64,000 nucleotides of DNA from Planctomycetota bacterium (lineage in GTDB: Bacteria; Planctomycetota; MHYJ01; JACQXL01), in NCBI GenBank assembly GCA_016235865.1, contig JACRIK010000027.1, positions 184,006 through 248,005 on the forward strand. Direction: 5' to 3'. Positions 7,763 through 17,160 of the stretch are shown in pieces. The notes beneath the pieces are model-generated. The model saw only the letters and a list, made by a program, of their open reading frames with translations. It did not search any database and was not told the origin of the DNA. The first letter of the stretch is position 1, and the number at the start of each line of letters is the position of its first letter. Both the position numbers and the translations under genes were made by a program.

Positions 7763-8749
7763 ATGCTAAAAAGCAGTTGCTTGCCTATTTGGGTGGTGGT
7801 AATCTGGCTGACATTTGTTACTTCATCATTATTTGCTGAAGCATATATTAATAACGAACAGCATAAAAAGGAAAAGCAACAGATAGAACAGTTTGTTAAA
7901 GGGAAAGATATAAACGGGCTGATAAAAGTTGTCAAGGACGGTGAAATCAGGAGCAAAGAAATTGCCGCAAAGTGGTTAGGAGAATTTGGAGACCAATCAG
8001 CTATTCCTGTTCTTGAAGAAATGAACAAGTTCTATGCTAATTTTGAATGTTATTCGAGCGGGGAGTTTGCTGTTGCAATCTGCAAAATAAAGAATAAAGG
8101 CAGAACAAACAAGGAGAAAATAAATGCTTTAATAGAATTGGCTAAGAGTAAAACAGGTTCGATTTCTTCTGCAGCTGCCATTGAAATATCTCGGTTCCAA
8201 GATCCTGTGGTATTGTCTGCACTTCCGGAGTTGCGTAAACTAGATGGCTATGGGGCAGTTCAAGCTGTGATTAAACTTGAATCATTTAATCTAACCCGGG
8301 AAGAAAAGATGCCTAAGTATATCCAGATATTAAAGGAGCATAAAACTCCAATGCTGGCAGAAGGAGCTGAAAATCTTTTAATAGAAATCGGAGAACCCGC
8401 AATCTCAAATACCATTGAATTATTAATCGGTCTTGATGCCGGTCATACCGAAATGTTACGTGAGTCATTCAGCATAACGGCAACGGTTATGACAAGATGT
8501 ATTAGGATTTTAGAAAAAATAAGTAATAATAAGTGTATCTTAGCAATCGGGGAAAGAGTATACGACCATAATCTATACGTAAAATCTTATGCAATAATAG
8601 CCTTGCAGCGGATTACAGGAGAAAACTTTGGTTTCGACTATGACGACCTTAGAATGGGAGAAGATAAGTTTCAGAAAGCATTGCAAGGCATTGCGAAAGC
8701 GCAAGAATGGTGGAGCAAGAACAAATATCGTTTTGAGGAAAAGAAATAA
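7763..8749 (+). CDS. Secreted HEAT-like repeat protein
   Basis: The 328-residue protein begins with a signal peptide (hydrophobic residues 6-25, then FAEAYINN). Residues 45-200 contain HEAT-like helical repeats (GLIKVVKDGEIRSKEIAAKWLGEFGDQSAIPVL and later units), more degenerate than in the protein upstream. The base composition is more AT-rich than the neighbours. It is probably an exported scaffold or binding protein. No catalytic motif is visible. Confidence 0.75.
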   Translation: MLKSSCLPIWVVVIWLTFVTSSLFAEAYINNEQHKKEKQQIEQFVKGKDINGLIKVVKDGEIRSKEIAAKWLGEFGDQSAIPVLEEMNKFYANFECYSSGEFAVAICKIKNKGRTNKEKINALIELAKSKTGSISSAAAIEISRFQDPVVLSALPELRKLDGYGAVQAVIKLESFNLTREEKMPKYIQILKEHKTPMLAEGAENLLIEIGEPAISNTIELLIGLDAGHTEMLRESFSITATVMTRCIRILEKISNNKCILAIGERVYDHNLYVKSYAIIALQRITGENFGFDYDDLRMGEDKFQKALQGIAKAQEWWSKNKYRFEEKK

Positions 8750-8776
8750 CTAAGAAATCAACCTTGATTTTCTTGT

Positions 8777-8812
8777 TGTGTCAATCTGTGTATATCTGTG
8801 GAATCTGTGGTT
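8777..8812. repeat. Dispersed ATCTGTG-type intergenic repeat
   Basis: Three successive ATCTGTG units, the same family as at 6651-6680, lie in the gap before the flavodoxin gene. Confidence 0.75.
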
Positions 8813-8847
8813 CCAAACGGTAATCTTATTATAGAAAGGATATGATA

Positions 8848-9330
8848 ATGCAAGTTTTGGTATTATATCATTCCCGGAGCGGGAACACCAAGAAACTGGC
8901 CGAGGAGATTGCCCGCGGGGTGGAGGAGGCAGGCGAGGTCAAGGCGCTGCTCAAGTCCGCGGCTGAAGTGACCAAGGACGATTTCCTGGCCTGCGAAGGC
9001 ATTATTGCGGGTTCCCCGGTCTATTTCGGGACCATGGCCGCCGAATTAAAGGCGGTGTTTGACAAGTTCGTCAGTGTCCGCAAGAAGATGGAGAACAAGG
9101 TCGGCGCGGCATTTGCCACCTCGGCCGATGCCTCAGGCGGCAAGGAGACTACTCTGATGTCCATTATCCAGGCCATGCTCATATACGGGATGGTCATTGC
9201 CGGCGACCCGCTCGATGCCACGGGCCATTACGGTGCCTCGTGCGTCGGCGCGCCGGATGAAAAGGCATTATCCAACGCCCGGAAATTGGGCAAGCGCGTG
9301 GCGATGTTAGCGAGGAAACTGAGGGGATGA
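8848..9330 (+). CDS. Flavodoxin / WrbA-like NAD(P)H:quinone oxidoreductase
   Basis: The product has 160 residues when read from the ATG at 8848. The ribosome-binding site AGAAAGGA (8833-8840) sits seven bases before this ATG but only one base before the alternative ATG at 8842, so 8848 is preferred. The N-terminal SRSGNTKKLAEEI loop binds FMN phosphate, and the GSPVYFGTMAAELKAVFD and TSADASGGKE segments are the second and third flavin-contact loops of the flavodoxin fold. The likely role is electron transfer or two-electron quinone reduction in the cytoplasm. It stands alone between accessory genes. Confidence 0.88.
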   Translation: MQVLVLYHSRSGNTKKLAEEIARGVEEAGEVKALLKSAAEVTKDDFLACEGIIAGSPVYFGTMAAELKAVFDKFVSVRKKMENKVGAAFATSADASGGKETTLMSIIQAMLIYGMVIAGDPLDATGHYGASCVGAPDEKALSNARKLGKRVAMLARKLRG

Positions 9331-9407
9331 TAGAATGCCAGGTATAAATCAGAAAATACCAGAAACTACTTGAAATCCATTGAGGGAATGAGTATATATA
9401 TAACTGT

Positions 9408-11579
9408 ATGACAAAGATGAAATCTAGCTCAATTGGACTGATGGTCTTATTTCTGGCATATACGCTGTCCAGCGGTTGTGGCGGTTCGTCGGACAGCGGC
9501 AGTAGCGCTCCAGTAAACCGCGTCCCGATTCTGAACTCTATCGGCGATAAATCCATAGATGAAGGTCAGATACTGACCTTCACCATCAGTGCTACTGACC
9601 CGGATTCAGACACCATTATCTATTCAGCTACCGGATTGCCCACCAGTGCTGATTTCTATCCTATTACCCGGACTTTCAGCTGGATTCCGTCATACAGCCA
9701 GGCTGGCACGCATACCGGTATCACCTTCATTGCCACTGACCCTGGCGCTCTTTATGATGAAGAAACTATCACCATCACCGTGGTCAATGTTCCGCGTGCA
9801 GTAGATGACTATGTCTGGGTAGCAAATGATATTTCTCAGAATATAACTCATATTCTAAAATCAAGTCCTGTAATCTCGACCACGATTTCTGTAGTAGGAA
9901 CTAGACCTCAAGGAGTTGCAGTAGACGAAACCTATTGCTGGATAGCTAATAGTACTAATAATGTTACTCGTATCAATAAATCAGATACGGCTATTTCGAC
10001 TACGATTGAGTTGGGAGTCACTCCCAGTAGTATAGCCGTAGATGATGCTTACTGCTGGGTGGCAGCTTCAGATGACGTCGTCCGGATTTTAAAATCAAAC
10101 TTAGCCATTTCGTCCACAATTGCAGTAGGAAATCACCTCCAAGGGATTACGGTAGACGGGACATATGTCTGGGTAACAAGGGATTCTGCTGATACGGTTA
10201 TTCGTATACTTAAATCAGATCCGGCTATTTCGACTACAATTACGGTCGCGGGGGCTAAACCTATGGGAGTCGCGGTAGATGAAAACTATTGCTGGGTAGC
10301 AAATTATGATTTGAATAGTGTTACCAGAATATTAAAATTAGATCCGTCTATCTCGACAACTATAACGGTAGGAAATAGGCCTTTTGGAGTCGCTGTAGAT
10401 GATACCTATGTTTGGGTAACAAATTATGGTGCAGGTACAGGTAATACTGTTACGCGAATCCAGAAATCAGACACTGCTATAACAACCACGGTTGTAGTAG
10501 GATATTGTCCTCAAGGAATTTCTGTAGATGATACCTATTGCTGGGTAGCAAATTATAATAGCGCTGGCACTGTTACACGTATACAGAAATCAAATTTAAT
10601 TACGACTACAGCCATGGTGGGAAGTTGGCCAATTTCACTGGGTGACATGACTGGTTATGCCTATGATAATTATTCAATGAGAATGATGAATAATTATCTT
10701 TGGGTGGCAAATTATTATTCTTCTGTTACCTGCATAACGAAGTCTACTTCGGCCACGACCAATATTGCGGTCGGAACTAACCCCGAAGGAGTTGCAGTGG
10801 ATAAGACCTATGTTTGGGTGACAAATGTTGGCTCTAATAATGTCACCCGAATCAATAAATCAGATCTCACCACGACCACGATTGCCGTGGAAAATCGCCC
10901 CGAAGGAGTTGCAGTAGATGAGACATATTGCTGGGTGGCGAATGTGAGTTCTAATAATATCACCCGAATCAATAAATCAGACCTCACCACGACCACGATT
11001 GCCGTGGGAACTGCCCCTGCTGGAGTTGCGGTAGATAACACCTATGTCTGGGTGGCAATTAGGGGGTCTGCTGCGATAGATGGGACCGATAGTGAACCAG
11101 CTAATGTTACCCGTATCCTTAAATCAGATACCGCCATCACGACCACAATTGTTGTGGGAACAGGTCCCTATGGAGTTGCTGTAGATGGAACCTATGTCTG
11201 GGTGGCAAATGTACTTTCTGATAATGTCACCCGTATCAGGAAATCGGACTTAACCACGACCAATATTGCGGTGGGAACTGACCCAATTGGAGTTGCGGTA
11301 GATGAGATATATGCTTGGGTGACAAATTACAATTCTCATAATGTTACCCGCATCCTAAAATCAAATCCGGTAAGTATGACCACGATTGCGGTGGGAGTAC
11401 ACCCTTGTGGAGTCGCAGTAGATGAAGTATATTGTTGGGTGACAAATGTGGATTCTGATAATGTTACCCGTATTAGGAAGTCGGACTTAATCACAACCGC
11501 GATTGTTGTGGGAAGCGCTCCCTATTCGCGGGGCGATATGACTGGCTATGCCTATGACCATTACGCAAAAGAACCATAA
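9408..11579 (+). CDS. Lipoprotein with Ig-like domain and two 7-bladed beta-propellers
   Basis: The 723-residue protein has a hydrophobic leader ending in Leu-Ser-Ser-Gly-Cys, so it is probably a lipoprotein. Residues 38-125 resemble a cadherin/putative-Ig domain (SIDEGQILTFTISATDPDSD). The rest is 14 repeats of about 40 residues with the pattern P-x-G-V-A-V-D-x-x-Y-x-W-V-A-N-x-x-S-x-N-V-T-R-I-x-K-S-D. Blades 1-7 and 8-14 each end with GDMTGYAYD, so I infer two consecutive seven-bladed propellers of the NHL/YncE type. Such propellers bind proteins or ligands at the surface. It is monocistronic and followed by a long gene-free region. Confidence 0.85.
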   Translation: MTKMKSSSIGLMVLFLAYTLSSGCGGSSDSGSSAPVNRVPILNSIGDKSIDEGQILTFTISATDPDSDTIIYSATGLPTSADFYPITRTFSWIPSYSQAGTHTGITFIATDPGALYDEETITITVVNVPRAVDDYVWVANDISQNITHILKSSPVISTTISVVGTRPQGVAVDETYCWIANSTNNVTRINKSDTAISTTIELGVTPSSIAVDDAYCWVAASDDVVRILKSNLAISSTIAVGNHLQGITVDGTYVWVTRDSADTVIRILKSDPAISTTITVAGAKPMGVAVDENYCWVANYDLNSVTRILKLDPSISTTITVGNRPFGVAVDDTYVWVTNYGAGTGNTVTRIQKSDTAITTTVVVGYCPQGISVDDTYCWVANYNSAGTVTRIQKSNLITTTAMVGSWPISLGDMTGYAYDNYSMRMMNNYLWVANYYSSVTCITKSTSATTNIAVGTNPEGVAVDKTYVWVTNVGSNNVTRINKSDLTTTTIAVENRPEGVAVDETYCWVANVSSNNITRINKSDLTTTTIAVGTAPAGVAVDNTYVWVAIRGSAAIDGTDSEPANVTRILKSDTAITTTIVVGTGPYGVAVDGTYVWVANVLSDNVTRIRKSDLTTTNIAVGTDPIGVAVDEIYAWVTNYNSHNVTRILKSNPVSMTTIAVGVHPCGVAVDEVYCWVTNVDSDNVTRIRKSDLITTAIVVGSAPYSRGDMTGYAYDHYAKEP

Positions 11580-12216
11580 ATCACTTGGGGATAGCATACC
11601 TAATTCTATTTAATTTCTGCCCTGATATTTCAAAACCCCCGCCACTGCCTCTACCGTCCGGGGCTACCGGATACATAGCCGGAATAGACCATCCTTCCGG
11701 CGCATGGGTATCGGATGCCAGACCTCCGGATTCCAGAGTTATAGCCGACATATCCCGGATACCGGTACGCCGGTCGGGACTTCTCCTGTCCGGACACCCG
11801 GCTTGACCATACGCCAGCCGGTAAATACCGGTCCTACGGCTATTACTTATCCCGGCGCCGGCTATCACGATTACCGGACATATCCGGCAGATACCGGTAC
11901 GCCATACCCCTGACTTGCCTATAACGGCTACTGCCTTTCAATCAGGCATAGGGTATGATTCCAATATGCCGACATACTATATCCGGGCAATCTCTATATA
12001 GTATCAGGGTGTTCTCTACTGAATAGGGAATGACGGGCTATTGCCTGTAAGGCGCATAGATACCGGATATGCTAACGGCGTTTACTATACATTATAAGAT
12101 GGCCTATGGAAGCATAACCGGCCCGACCTGGCCGGGCAGAAGGCGATACAGGGGGGTGGTATAGGGGGTTGATGATTTTTGCGGTATCCCTATAAAAGAT
12201 AAGGAGTTGGGTTAAT
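11580..12216. other. Gene-free CCGG-rich intergenic region
   Basis: About 640 bases separate the propeller lipoprotein from the zincin gene. The stretch is strewn with CCGG, TACCGG and CATAGCCGG-like words. A near-identical 25-28-base block ending in ATACCGGTACGCC occurs twice (11747-11771 and 11876-11903), about 130 bases apart. No frame here has coding character on either strand. It may be decayed repeat DNA. Confidence 0.5.
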
Positions 12217-13218
12217 TTACATTGTGGAAAACGCTTCCTTAATAATAGAATTAGCAATTTGCTCAAATGCCATACCACCATGAAATAATTGCGAGGGATT
12301 AGAATCTCTTAATAGAGAACGCAATGCTATTAACCTTAAATAAGCGGGGGGATGCATATTATATAAACGAGGTTTCGCATAATATTTTTCGTAGAAGGTG
12401 TCTAGCATATGCTGTACGATAAAAACTAATTCTATGGCGGTATAGCTCAATATCTTCCGCAAATCTTCTTTTATAACCTCAAGCAATAATTGCATGCCAA
12501 TTATGTCTGCGGCGATTTCTTCACCCCACTGCACTATTACATCAATCACGTTGTTATTAGTTAACGCTGGAATATCAGAAGAAATACGTCTCATCATTTC
12601 CAAGCCAACATTTAGTTCATTAATGTTTTGTGACGATGTTTTAATTATAATATGGCCAAACTCATGAGCTACTGCAAAGTGTTCAGCATTATGTAGAAGT
12701 CCTCCACCTATTTTTATCTGATTGTTACTGAGGTCCATAAAATAGAATCCTCTTTGTTTCTCTAAAGCATTGTCCCAATATGCTTTCATTAGATTGTTAG
12801 CCACAGAAACTTGCTTCTCAAATGAAATGCTTGATCGTTCTAATACTTTTTTAACTCGACCACTCGCCTCTATTTCTGCAACACCAGCACCACTGACAAA
12901 CAGCTTAACCATGTGATGTAAAAACATCATCAATCCAGAATTAATTTCTATTCTAAATGTTTTCCAGTTATCTGACGAATACGCATGCCCATTAACTTCT
13001 GTATTCTTAATAACACTTACCTTCTTTATGCGGCTTTTTAGTTCATCCGTTTTTATGCCGATTTTTACGGCAGCAGGCGGTATTAATTGTTCTGCCATAG
13101 TTATTATAGCATTACGAAGCAATGCCTCTGAGCCTTCTTGAGTAAAATCCATATCTATATGATACCTTAATGCTCTTCGCTTTAAATCTTCAAGATGTAA
13201 ATTATAGGAATCTTGCAT
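12217..13218 (-). CDS. Putative zinc metallopeptidase (HEFGH motif)
   Basis: The 333-residue protein has a zincin signature, AHEFGH at residues 184-189 (His185, Glu186, His189), followed 45 residues later by EEIAADIIG. The second motif would supply the third zinc ligand, as in M48- or ImmA/IrrE-like peptidases. I cannot place it in a named family. No signal peptide is visible, so it is probably cytoplasmic. The gene is AT-rich like the three genes upstream of it on the same strand. Its 3' end borders the CCGG-rich gene-free region. Confidence 0.7.
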   Translation of the reverse strand: MQDSYNLHLEDLKRRALRYHIDMDFTQEGSEALLRNAIITMAEQLIPPAAVKIGIKTDELKSRIKKVSVIKNTEVNGHAYSSDNWKTFRIEINSGLMMFLHHMVKLFVSGAGVAEIEASGRVKKVLERSSISFEKQVSVANNLMKAYWDNALEKQRGFYFMDLSNNQIKIGGGLLHNAEHFAVAHEFGHIIIKTSSQNINELNVGLEMMRRISSDIPALTNNNVIDVIVQWGEEIAADIIGMQLLLEVIKEDLRKILSYTAIELVFIVQHMLDTFYEKYYAKPRLYNMHPPAYLRLIALRSLLRDSNPSQLFHGGMAFEQIANSIIKEAFSTM

Positions 13219-13265
13219 AATATATGTTATGAATTCTAATCAATCGTGAACTGAAAGCTAAATGC

Positions 13266-14165
13266 CTACAAATCTGAATACCAAGTTTTACATTCTTTTA
13301 TAATTTTCTTGCCTTCAATAAATAGTTTTGAATCCCTTTCAATATCGCAACTCTCTTCGCATGCTGTAAAATGCTGCAATATTTCTTTTTCCAATTCATC
13401 TAACTTATTAATCTGTGCATACCTTAGAATCCTGGCAAGTAAATCAGCTCCCTTCTTAACAATCTTAATTTCTCTAAAATATTTAGATGCATCATATAGA
13501 ATATTAAAACCAATCTCACCTGCCGTTTTTATAAGTTCAATATCTTTCTTGGTTATTTTATGACTTGCCGGCCCTCTAAGACTGTAGAGAGGTATTGAAT
13601 TATACACCACATTAGTTGCAGCCCGTATGAGGTCAATTGTTGTTCCAAATCTTACATAATCGGTCGCCTCGTATACGGCGGATAATACTTCCCGTCGAAC
13701 CTCATATCCAAACTCTCTACCATAAGAATTGAGTTTAATTAATAATTTCTCAATCTCTTTCCAGTCGTCACGAACAATCTCAATTTCATAACGAATGCGC
13801 ATAACATCATGTTGCGCCAATGTAGAGAGCATACCAAAATTTTTACTTTTAGAGCGTGATTCTATTATATCGTCTTGTTTTTCCCTTATAGGTGTTCGCT
13901 CTGCTACTTGCCTATACCACTCATCGCGATACTTTCTTATTAATTTTGGGCTATATGCCTTACTTGTTCCACCGGTCTTATGGGTTTTATCCTGACAATT
14001 AGGGCAGAGCGGAGCAAGATTATCAGGATTATTATTAGAAGGATTCCCGTCAATATGATGCATCGAAGGATTACTGTCAGGGCTTTTACAAACACAGCAT
14101 TTACGGTCGGCCCGGAAGATAATATCCGCAGAAACTTTATCAGAAATTTTTGGTCTCTTTTTCAC
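13266..14165 (-). CDS. HNH endonuclease domain protein
   Basis: The 299-residue protein has an N-terminal HNH domain: CCVC near residues 23-26, HHIDGNPSNNNPDNL near 36-50 and LCPNCQDKTH near 52-62. The two CxxC pairs bind zinc, and the His/Asn residues form the metal-dependent nuclease site. The remaining 200 residues are helical and not recognisable. The start is a GTG at 14165, seven bases after an AGGAG ribosome-binding site. It sits in an AT-rich run with HEPN-like and FRG genes, which suggests phage defence, though this is unproven. Confidence 0.8.
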   Translation of the reverse strand: MKKRPKISDKVSADIIFRADRKCCVCKSPDSNPSMHHIDGNPSNNNPDNLAPLCPNCQDKTHKTGGTSKAYSPKLIRKYRDEWYRQVAERTPIREKQDDIIESRSKSKNFGMLSTLAQHDVMRIRYEIEIVRDDWKEIEKLLIKLNSYGREFGYEVRREVLSAVYEATDYVRFGTTIDLIRAATNVVYNSIPLYSLRGPASHKITKKDIELIKTAGEIGFNILYDASKYFREIKIVKKGADLLARILRYAQINKLDELEKEILQHFTACEESCDIERDSKLFIEGKKIIKECKTWYSDL

Positions 14166-14202
14166 TCTTTTCTCCTATTTAGGAAAGTAATTTGACATTA
14201 GA

Positions 14203-14736
14203 TTATGCTTTGACCACGATTGATGGCTCGTCATAAACAATCTTGCTCCAATTTGATTCAAATAGCTCTTTCAAATCCTTATTTAATTCAACATCCTTAA
14301 TAAACTTGTCGAGGCCATTTGCAATAGCACAATAAACTTTATCAATAGAATAAAACTTTGAGTTCTTAAGGGAATTACTTGGTGGCGTAGCAGGTTCTTT
14401 ATATGGAATCAGCCGAACGACCCATCCTTCCCTTACTTTATCGGAATCCAGAGCCGTCATATGTAAAAGTGCGTTTCTATGCTCCCATAATTCATCAACG
14501 GTAACTCCTGTTGCAGAAAGGTTAACATATTTATTCAGCCATTGTTTAAACTCGTTTCCTCGGTTATTCCCTGTTTCAAGAAAAGCCATAGTATCAACTG
14601 CACTTAAGAGAAGTTTCATTGAAGAAACATATAGCCCCATATCAAGAGTATTGCAAGCACCCTGCATTAATGCCTTGTATACTTTTAAGCCCAAATCAGA
14701 TTCTGTAATATCGGGATTAATTTTTATTTGCTGCAT
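14203..14736 (-). CDS. HEPN-like small protein
   Basis: The 177-residue, mostly helical protein contains EHRNALLHM at residues 86-93. This fits the Rx4-6H motif (Arg87, His92) that marks the active site of HEPN-domain RNases, and the flanking pattern W-x-x-R-N-x-L-x-H is typical of that superfamily. The rest is not recognisable. It begins 12 bases after the FRG gene stop and 38 bases before the HNH gene start. HEPN proteins commonly work in toxin-antitoxin or antiviral systems; here that role is inference. Confidence 0.55.
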   Translation of the reverse strand: MQQIKINPDITESDLGLKVYKALMQGACNTLDMGLYVSSMKLLLSAVDTMAFLETGNNRGNEFKQWLNKYVNLSATGVTVDELWEHRNALLHMTALDSDKVREGWVVRLIPYKEPATPPSNSLKNSKFYSIDKVYCAIANGLDKFIKDVELNKDLKELFESNWSKIVYDEPSIVVKA

Positions 14737-14748
14737 ACAATGAATTTA

Positions 14749-15660
14749 TTACTTTAGTTCATCAAATCTATGATGATAGACATTTAGCGACCGAGCAAAA
14801 CCGTCAAGGCCTGGGAACAATGAATCTGCTGATACGTTCATTCCCAAAAGCTCCCGGAGCCATTTCCGGCGTTCCTTACCTTTAGCCACTATATGAAACC
14901 TCCAGATATTCTTTTCGTTATCGTTTTTGTATTTATAACCATTATTGAATCCTGGCATACTTATAAGATTGGCAATAAATGTATTAGTAAGACTACCTAA
15001 AGACATAAACAAACCCTTTTGCACTGCCAACCGCTGGTTAAGATTAAATGGGGTGGAGGGAAAAATAAATCTTATAGACTGTTTATACAACCAATTACTG
15101 ACTTTCTGTTTTTCCTTAGCTGTGGGAGCCTTGAGCATAAAATGTCTCACCATTTCTTTATCTTCTTTATTCATATTTTTATATTTAGAATACCTCTCGA
15201 CTACTTTCATTCCCGCACCTTGCAGCCATCGAAGGTCTAACGCCCATACAACGGCGTGCTTACCATTTGAGGCCTCTCGTTCTAATGCATTATAAAGCGC
15301 AACATATGGTGAATATGTCCAATCAAGTAAGCGTGTTGCAGCGCCATAATGCTGCATAATAGCAAACCATTCAAGATTATCACTAGGTTGGGGCACATGT
15401 GTCTCGTAGTGATAAAAACGCCTTTTAAATTCACGTAGAAGAATTTTCTCTACTTGACGATAATGCTCTGGTTCTATACCCAAAGATACGCATAACCGTT
15501 CTAATGTCGTAGCCAGTGGCCAATCTTGAGTTTGACCACGGAAGACCCACTTTCGGCTCAACGGATACGAGGTTTTTGTCCTATCGGTTAAATCATTGGG
15601 CGTCTTAATAGTTAACGGTTCGATACTATCTATTTTTTCTTGTTCATTAAATACCTTCAT
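14749..15660 (-). CDS. FRG-domain protein
   Basis: Read from the ATG at 15660 the protein has 303 residues. An AGGAT ribosome-binding site lies about 11 bases upstream, and an alternative ATG is at 15681. The FRG domain is clear: WVFRGQTQDWPLATTLERL near the N-terminus, then EWFAIMQHYGAATRLLDWTYSPYVALYNAL. The biochemical role of FRG domains is not settled, but they are often found near phage-defence genes. The gene heads a four-gene AT-rich minus-strand run (FRG, HEPN-like, HNH, zincin). Confidence 0.85.
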   Translation of the reverse strand: MKVFNEQEKIDSIEPLTIKTPNDLTDRTKTSYPLSRKWVFRGQTQDWPLATTLERLCVSLGIEPEHYRQVEKILLREFKRRFYHYETHVPQPSDNLEWFAIMQHYGAATRLLDWTYSPYVALYNALEREASNGKHAVVWALDLRWLQGAGMKVVERYSKYKNMNKEDKEMVRHFMLKAPTAKEKQKVSNWLYKQSIRFIFPSTPFNLNQRLAVQKGLFMSLGSLTNTFIANLISMPGFNNGYKYKNDNEKNIWRFHIVAKGKERRKWLRELLGMNVSADSLFPGLDGFARSLNVYHHRFDELK

Positions 15661-15731
15661 ATCAGAATGATATCCTTTCATATTCTGAAGCTGTTAGGGT
15701 TTATAGTCAAATATTTGTATCTCTATACAAA

Positions 15732-17066
15732 TTACTCCTTCTTATTATTACTTGGTCTTTCTACTACCGGCATTACTATGGTGCTATAGGGTTTTCGGGA
15801 GAATATACCGCTGGTAATCTCCGGCGTCTGCTGGATATGATAGTGGTATTCCGGCTTCTGCTTAGCTATCTCCAGCACCAGTTTCATGGTATCCTTCAGT
15901 GATTCTATCTCCTTACGTAATTCGTTAATCTCACTCTTTTGATTCTCTTCTGTCTTTGCCTTGGCAATGGCTTTCATAATGGATTTTTCTATCTTGGCCG
16001 TGGCCTGCATCATCAGGAGTTCTTTTTCGGCTTTGGCCAACGACTCCGTGGCATTGATATCTCTGGGCTTGAGTTTGAGCGAATGCCTGAAGTCCGCAAT
16101 CGCCTCTTTGAGTTTGCCGTCCCGGGCATAAAGCACCCCGCGGTAGAAATAGCCTTCCCCGACTCGGGGGTTTAATTGGATTAACTTATTGAAGTCAGCC
16201 ATGGCCTTGTCAAACTCACCTAAGATTCCATAACTCCTACCTCTAACCGTCCAAGCTATTGTTTCATTTTCCTCTATCTTGAGAAGTTCATTGCAGTCCT
16301 CAATGGCTTCATAATAAAGCCCCAACATCTCGTAACTCATTGCCTTGAGAAGATAGCACAAAGGATTCAAAGGCGGAATCTCTAACCCTTTGGTGGCATC
16401 AGCAATCGCGGATGCGAAATCATTAATCATAAAATATAGTAGTCCCCGGTCTAAATACGCCTCGGTATAATCCGGATTATTCCTAATGGCAGAGGTATAA
16501 TCCTGCAAGGCGGACGGAATCTGGCCCAACAGGTTATAAACCACGGCACGATGGTAATAGGCGTCCGCATCATAGGGTTCATGCTCGATGGACTTGGAGA
16601 AATTATTGATGGCCTCTATGGGATTATTGAGTTGCTGGTCAACCAAACCCAGATGATAATAGGCATCGGCCAACACTTCCCGTTCGGCGTCCGGCAATTT
16701 CTGGTTCATTACCAGAACCTGGGCCAGTCCGCTGAATACAACCCTGGCCTCGGTGTATTTATGCTCTTTATACAAGGCAATGCCCTGCTTTAAGGTAGCC
16801 CGCAGGCTGGCCACCGGACCGGTCGGCTGGGGCGGCGTCTTCTTGAAGATGTCCTTGATGGCCTGCATTCGTTTGGCCGTCTCTTCAGGCGGGACCGCGG
16901 CCTTCTGGAATTCATAGACCACGCCCTTCATCCCGAAGAGCTGGTTGCGACAATCCGCGCATTCCTCAAGATGCCTGAAGAACGCCTCGTAATCCTTGAT
17001 ATACTCGTAGCGCCCCAGACAATAGTCCGCAATGTCAGGTTGGAATTTGATGCAATCTTTATTCAT
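15732..17066 (-). CDS. TPR protein with zinc-binding anti-sigma-like N-terminus
   Basis: The 444-residue product starts at the ATG at 17066, preceded by an AAGGAG ribosome-binding site; the frame's further extension upstream runs through dispersed repeats and the sigma gene. Residues 1-45 resemble a zf-HC2/anti-sigma zinc site (FFRHLEECADCRNQLFG: His-x3-Cys-x2-Cys). Residues 85-370 hold seven or eight TPR units (AYYHRAVVYNLLGQ, AYLDRGLLYF and similar). The C-terminus has a coiled-coil stretch and no transmembrane helix is evident. It follows the ECF sigma gene directly, so it probably binds and controls that sigma factor. The combination of anti-sigma zinc site and cytoplasmic TPR array is unusual. 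Confidence 0.78.
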   Translation of the reverse strand: MNKDCIKFQPDIADYCLGRYEYIKDYEAFFRHLEECADCRNQLFGMKGVVYEFQKAAVPPEETAKRMQAIKDIFKKTPPQPTGPVASLRATLKQGIALYKEHKYTEARVVFSGLAQVLVMNQKLPDAEREVLADAYYHLGLVDQQLNNPIEAINNFSKSIEHEPYDADAYYHRAVVYNLLGQIPSALQDYTSAIRNNPDYTEAYLDRGLLYFMINDFASAIADATKGLEIPPLNPLCYLLKAMSYEMLGLYYEAIEDCNELLKIEENETIAWTVRGRSYGILGEFDKAMADFNKLIQLNPRVGEGYFYRGVLYARDGKLKEAIADFRHSLKLKPRDINATESLAKAEKELLMMQATAKIEKSIMKAIAKAKTEENQKSEINELRKEIESLKDTMKLVLEIAKQKPEYHYHIQQTPEITSGIFSRKPYSTIVMPVVERPSNNKKE

Positions 17067-17082
17067 AATACGCTCCTTTGCA

Positions 17083-17160
17083 ACCACAAATACACATAGA
17101 TTAATCTGGATTCCTGCCTTCGCAGGAATGACATCTGTGTCAATCTGTGTTAATCTGTGA
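17083..17160. repeat. Composite dispersed repeat: ATTCCTGC palindrome inside an ATCTGTG repeat
   Basis: The unit reads AACACAGAT-type repeats on both sides of a palindrome ATTCCTGC-CTTC-GCAGGAAT (17109-17128). The palindrome thus appears inserted into a member of the other repeat family. The right end supplies the last codons (SQINTD) of the ECF sigma gene. Confidence 0.75.

Noticed and set aside
11585..11913. Small frames in the CCGG-rich region
   Set aside because: No ribosome-binding sites, no conserved pattern and no coding-like composition.
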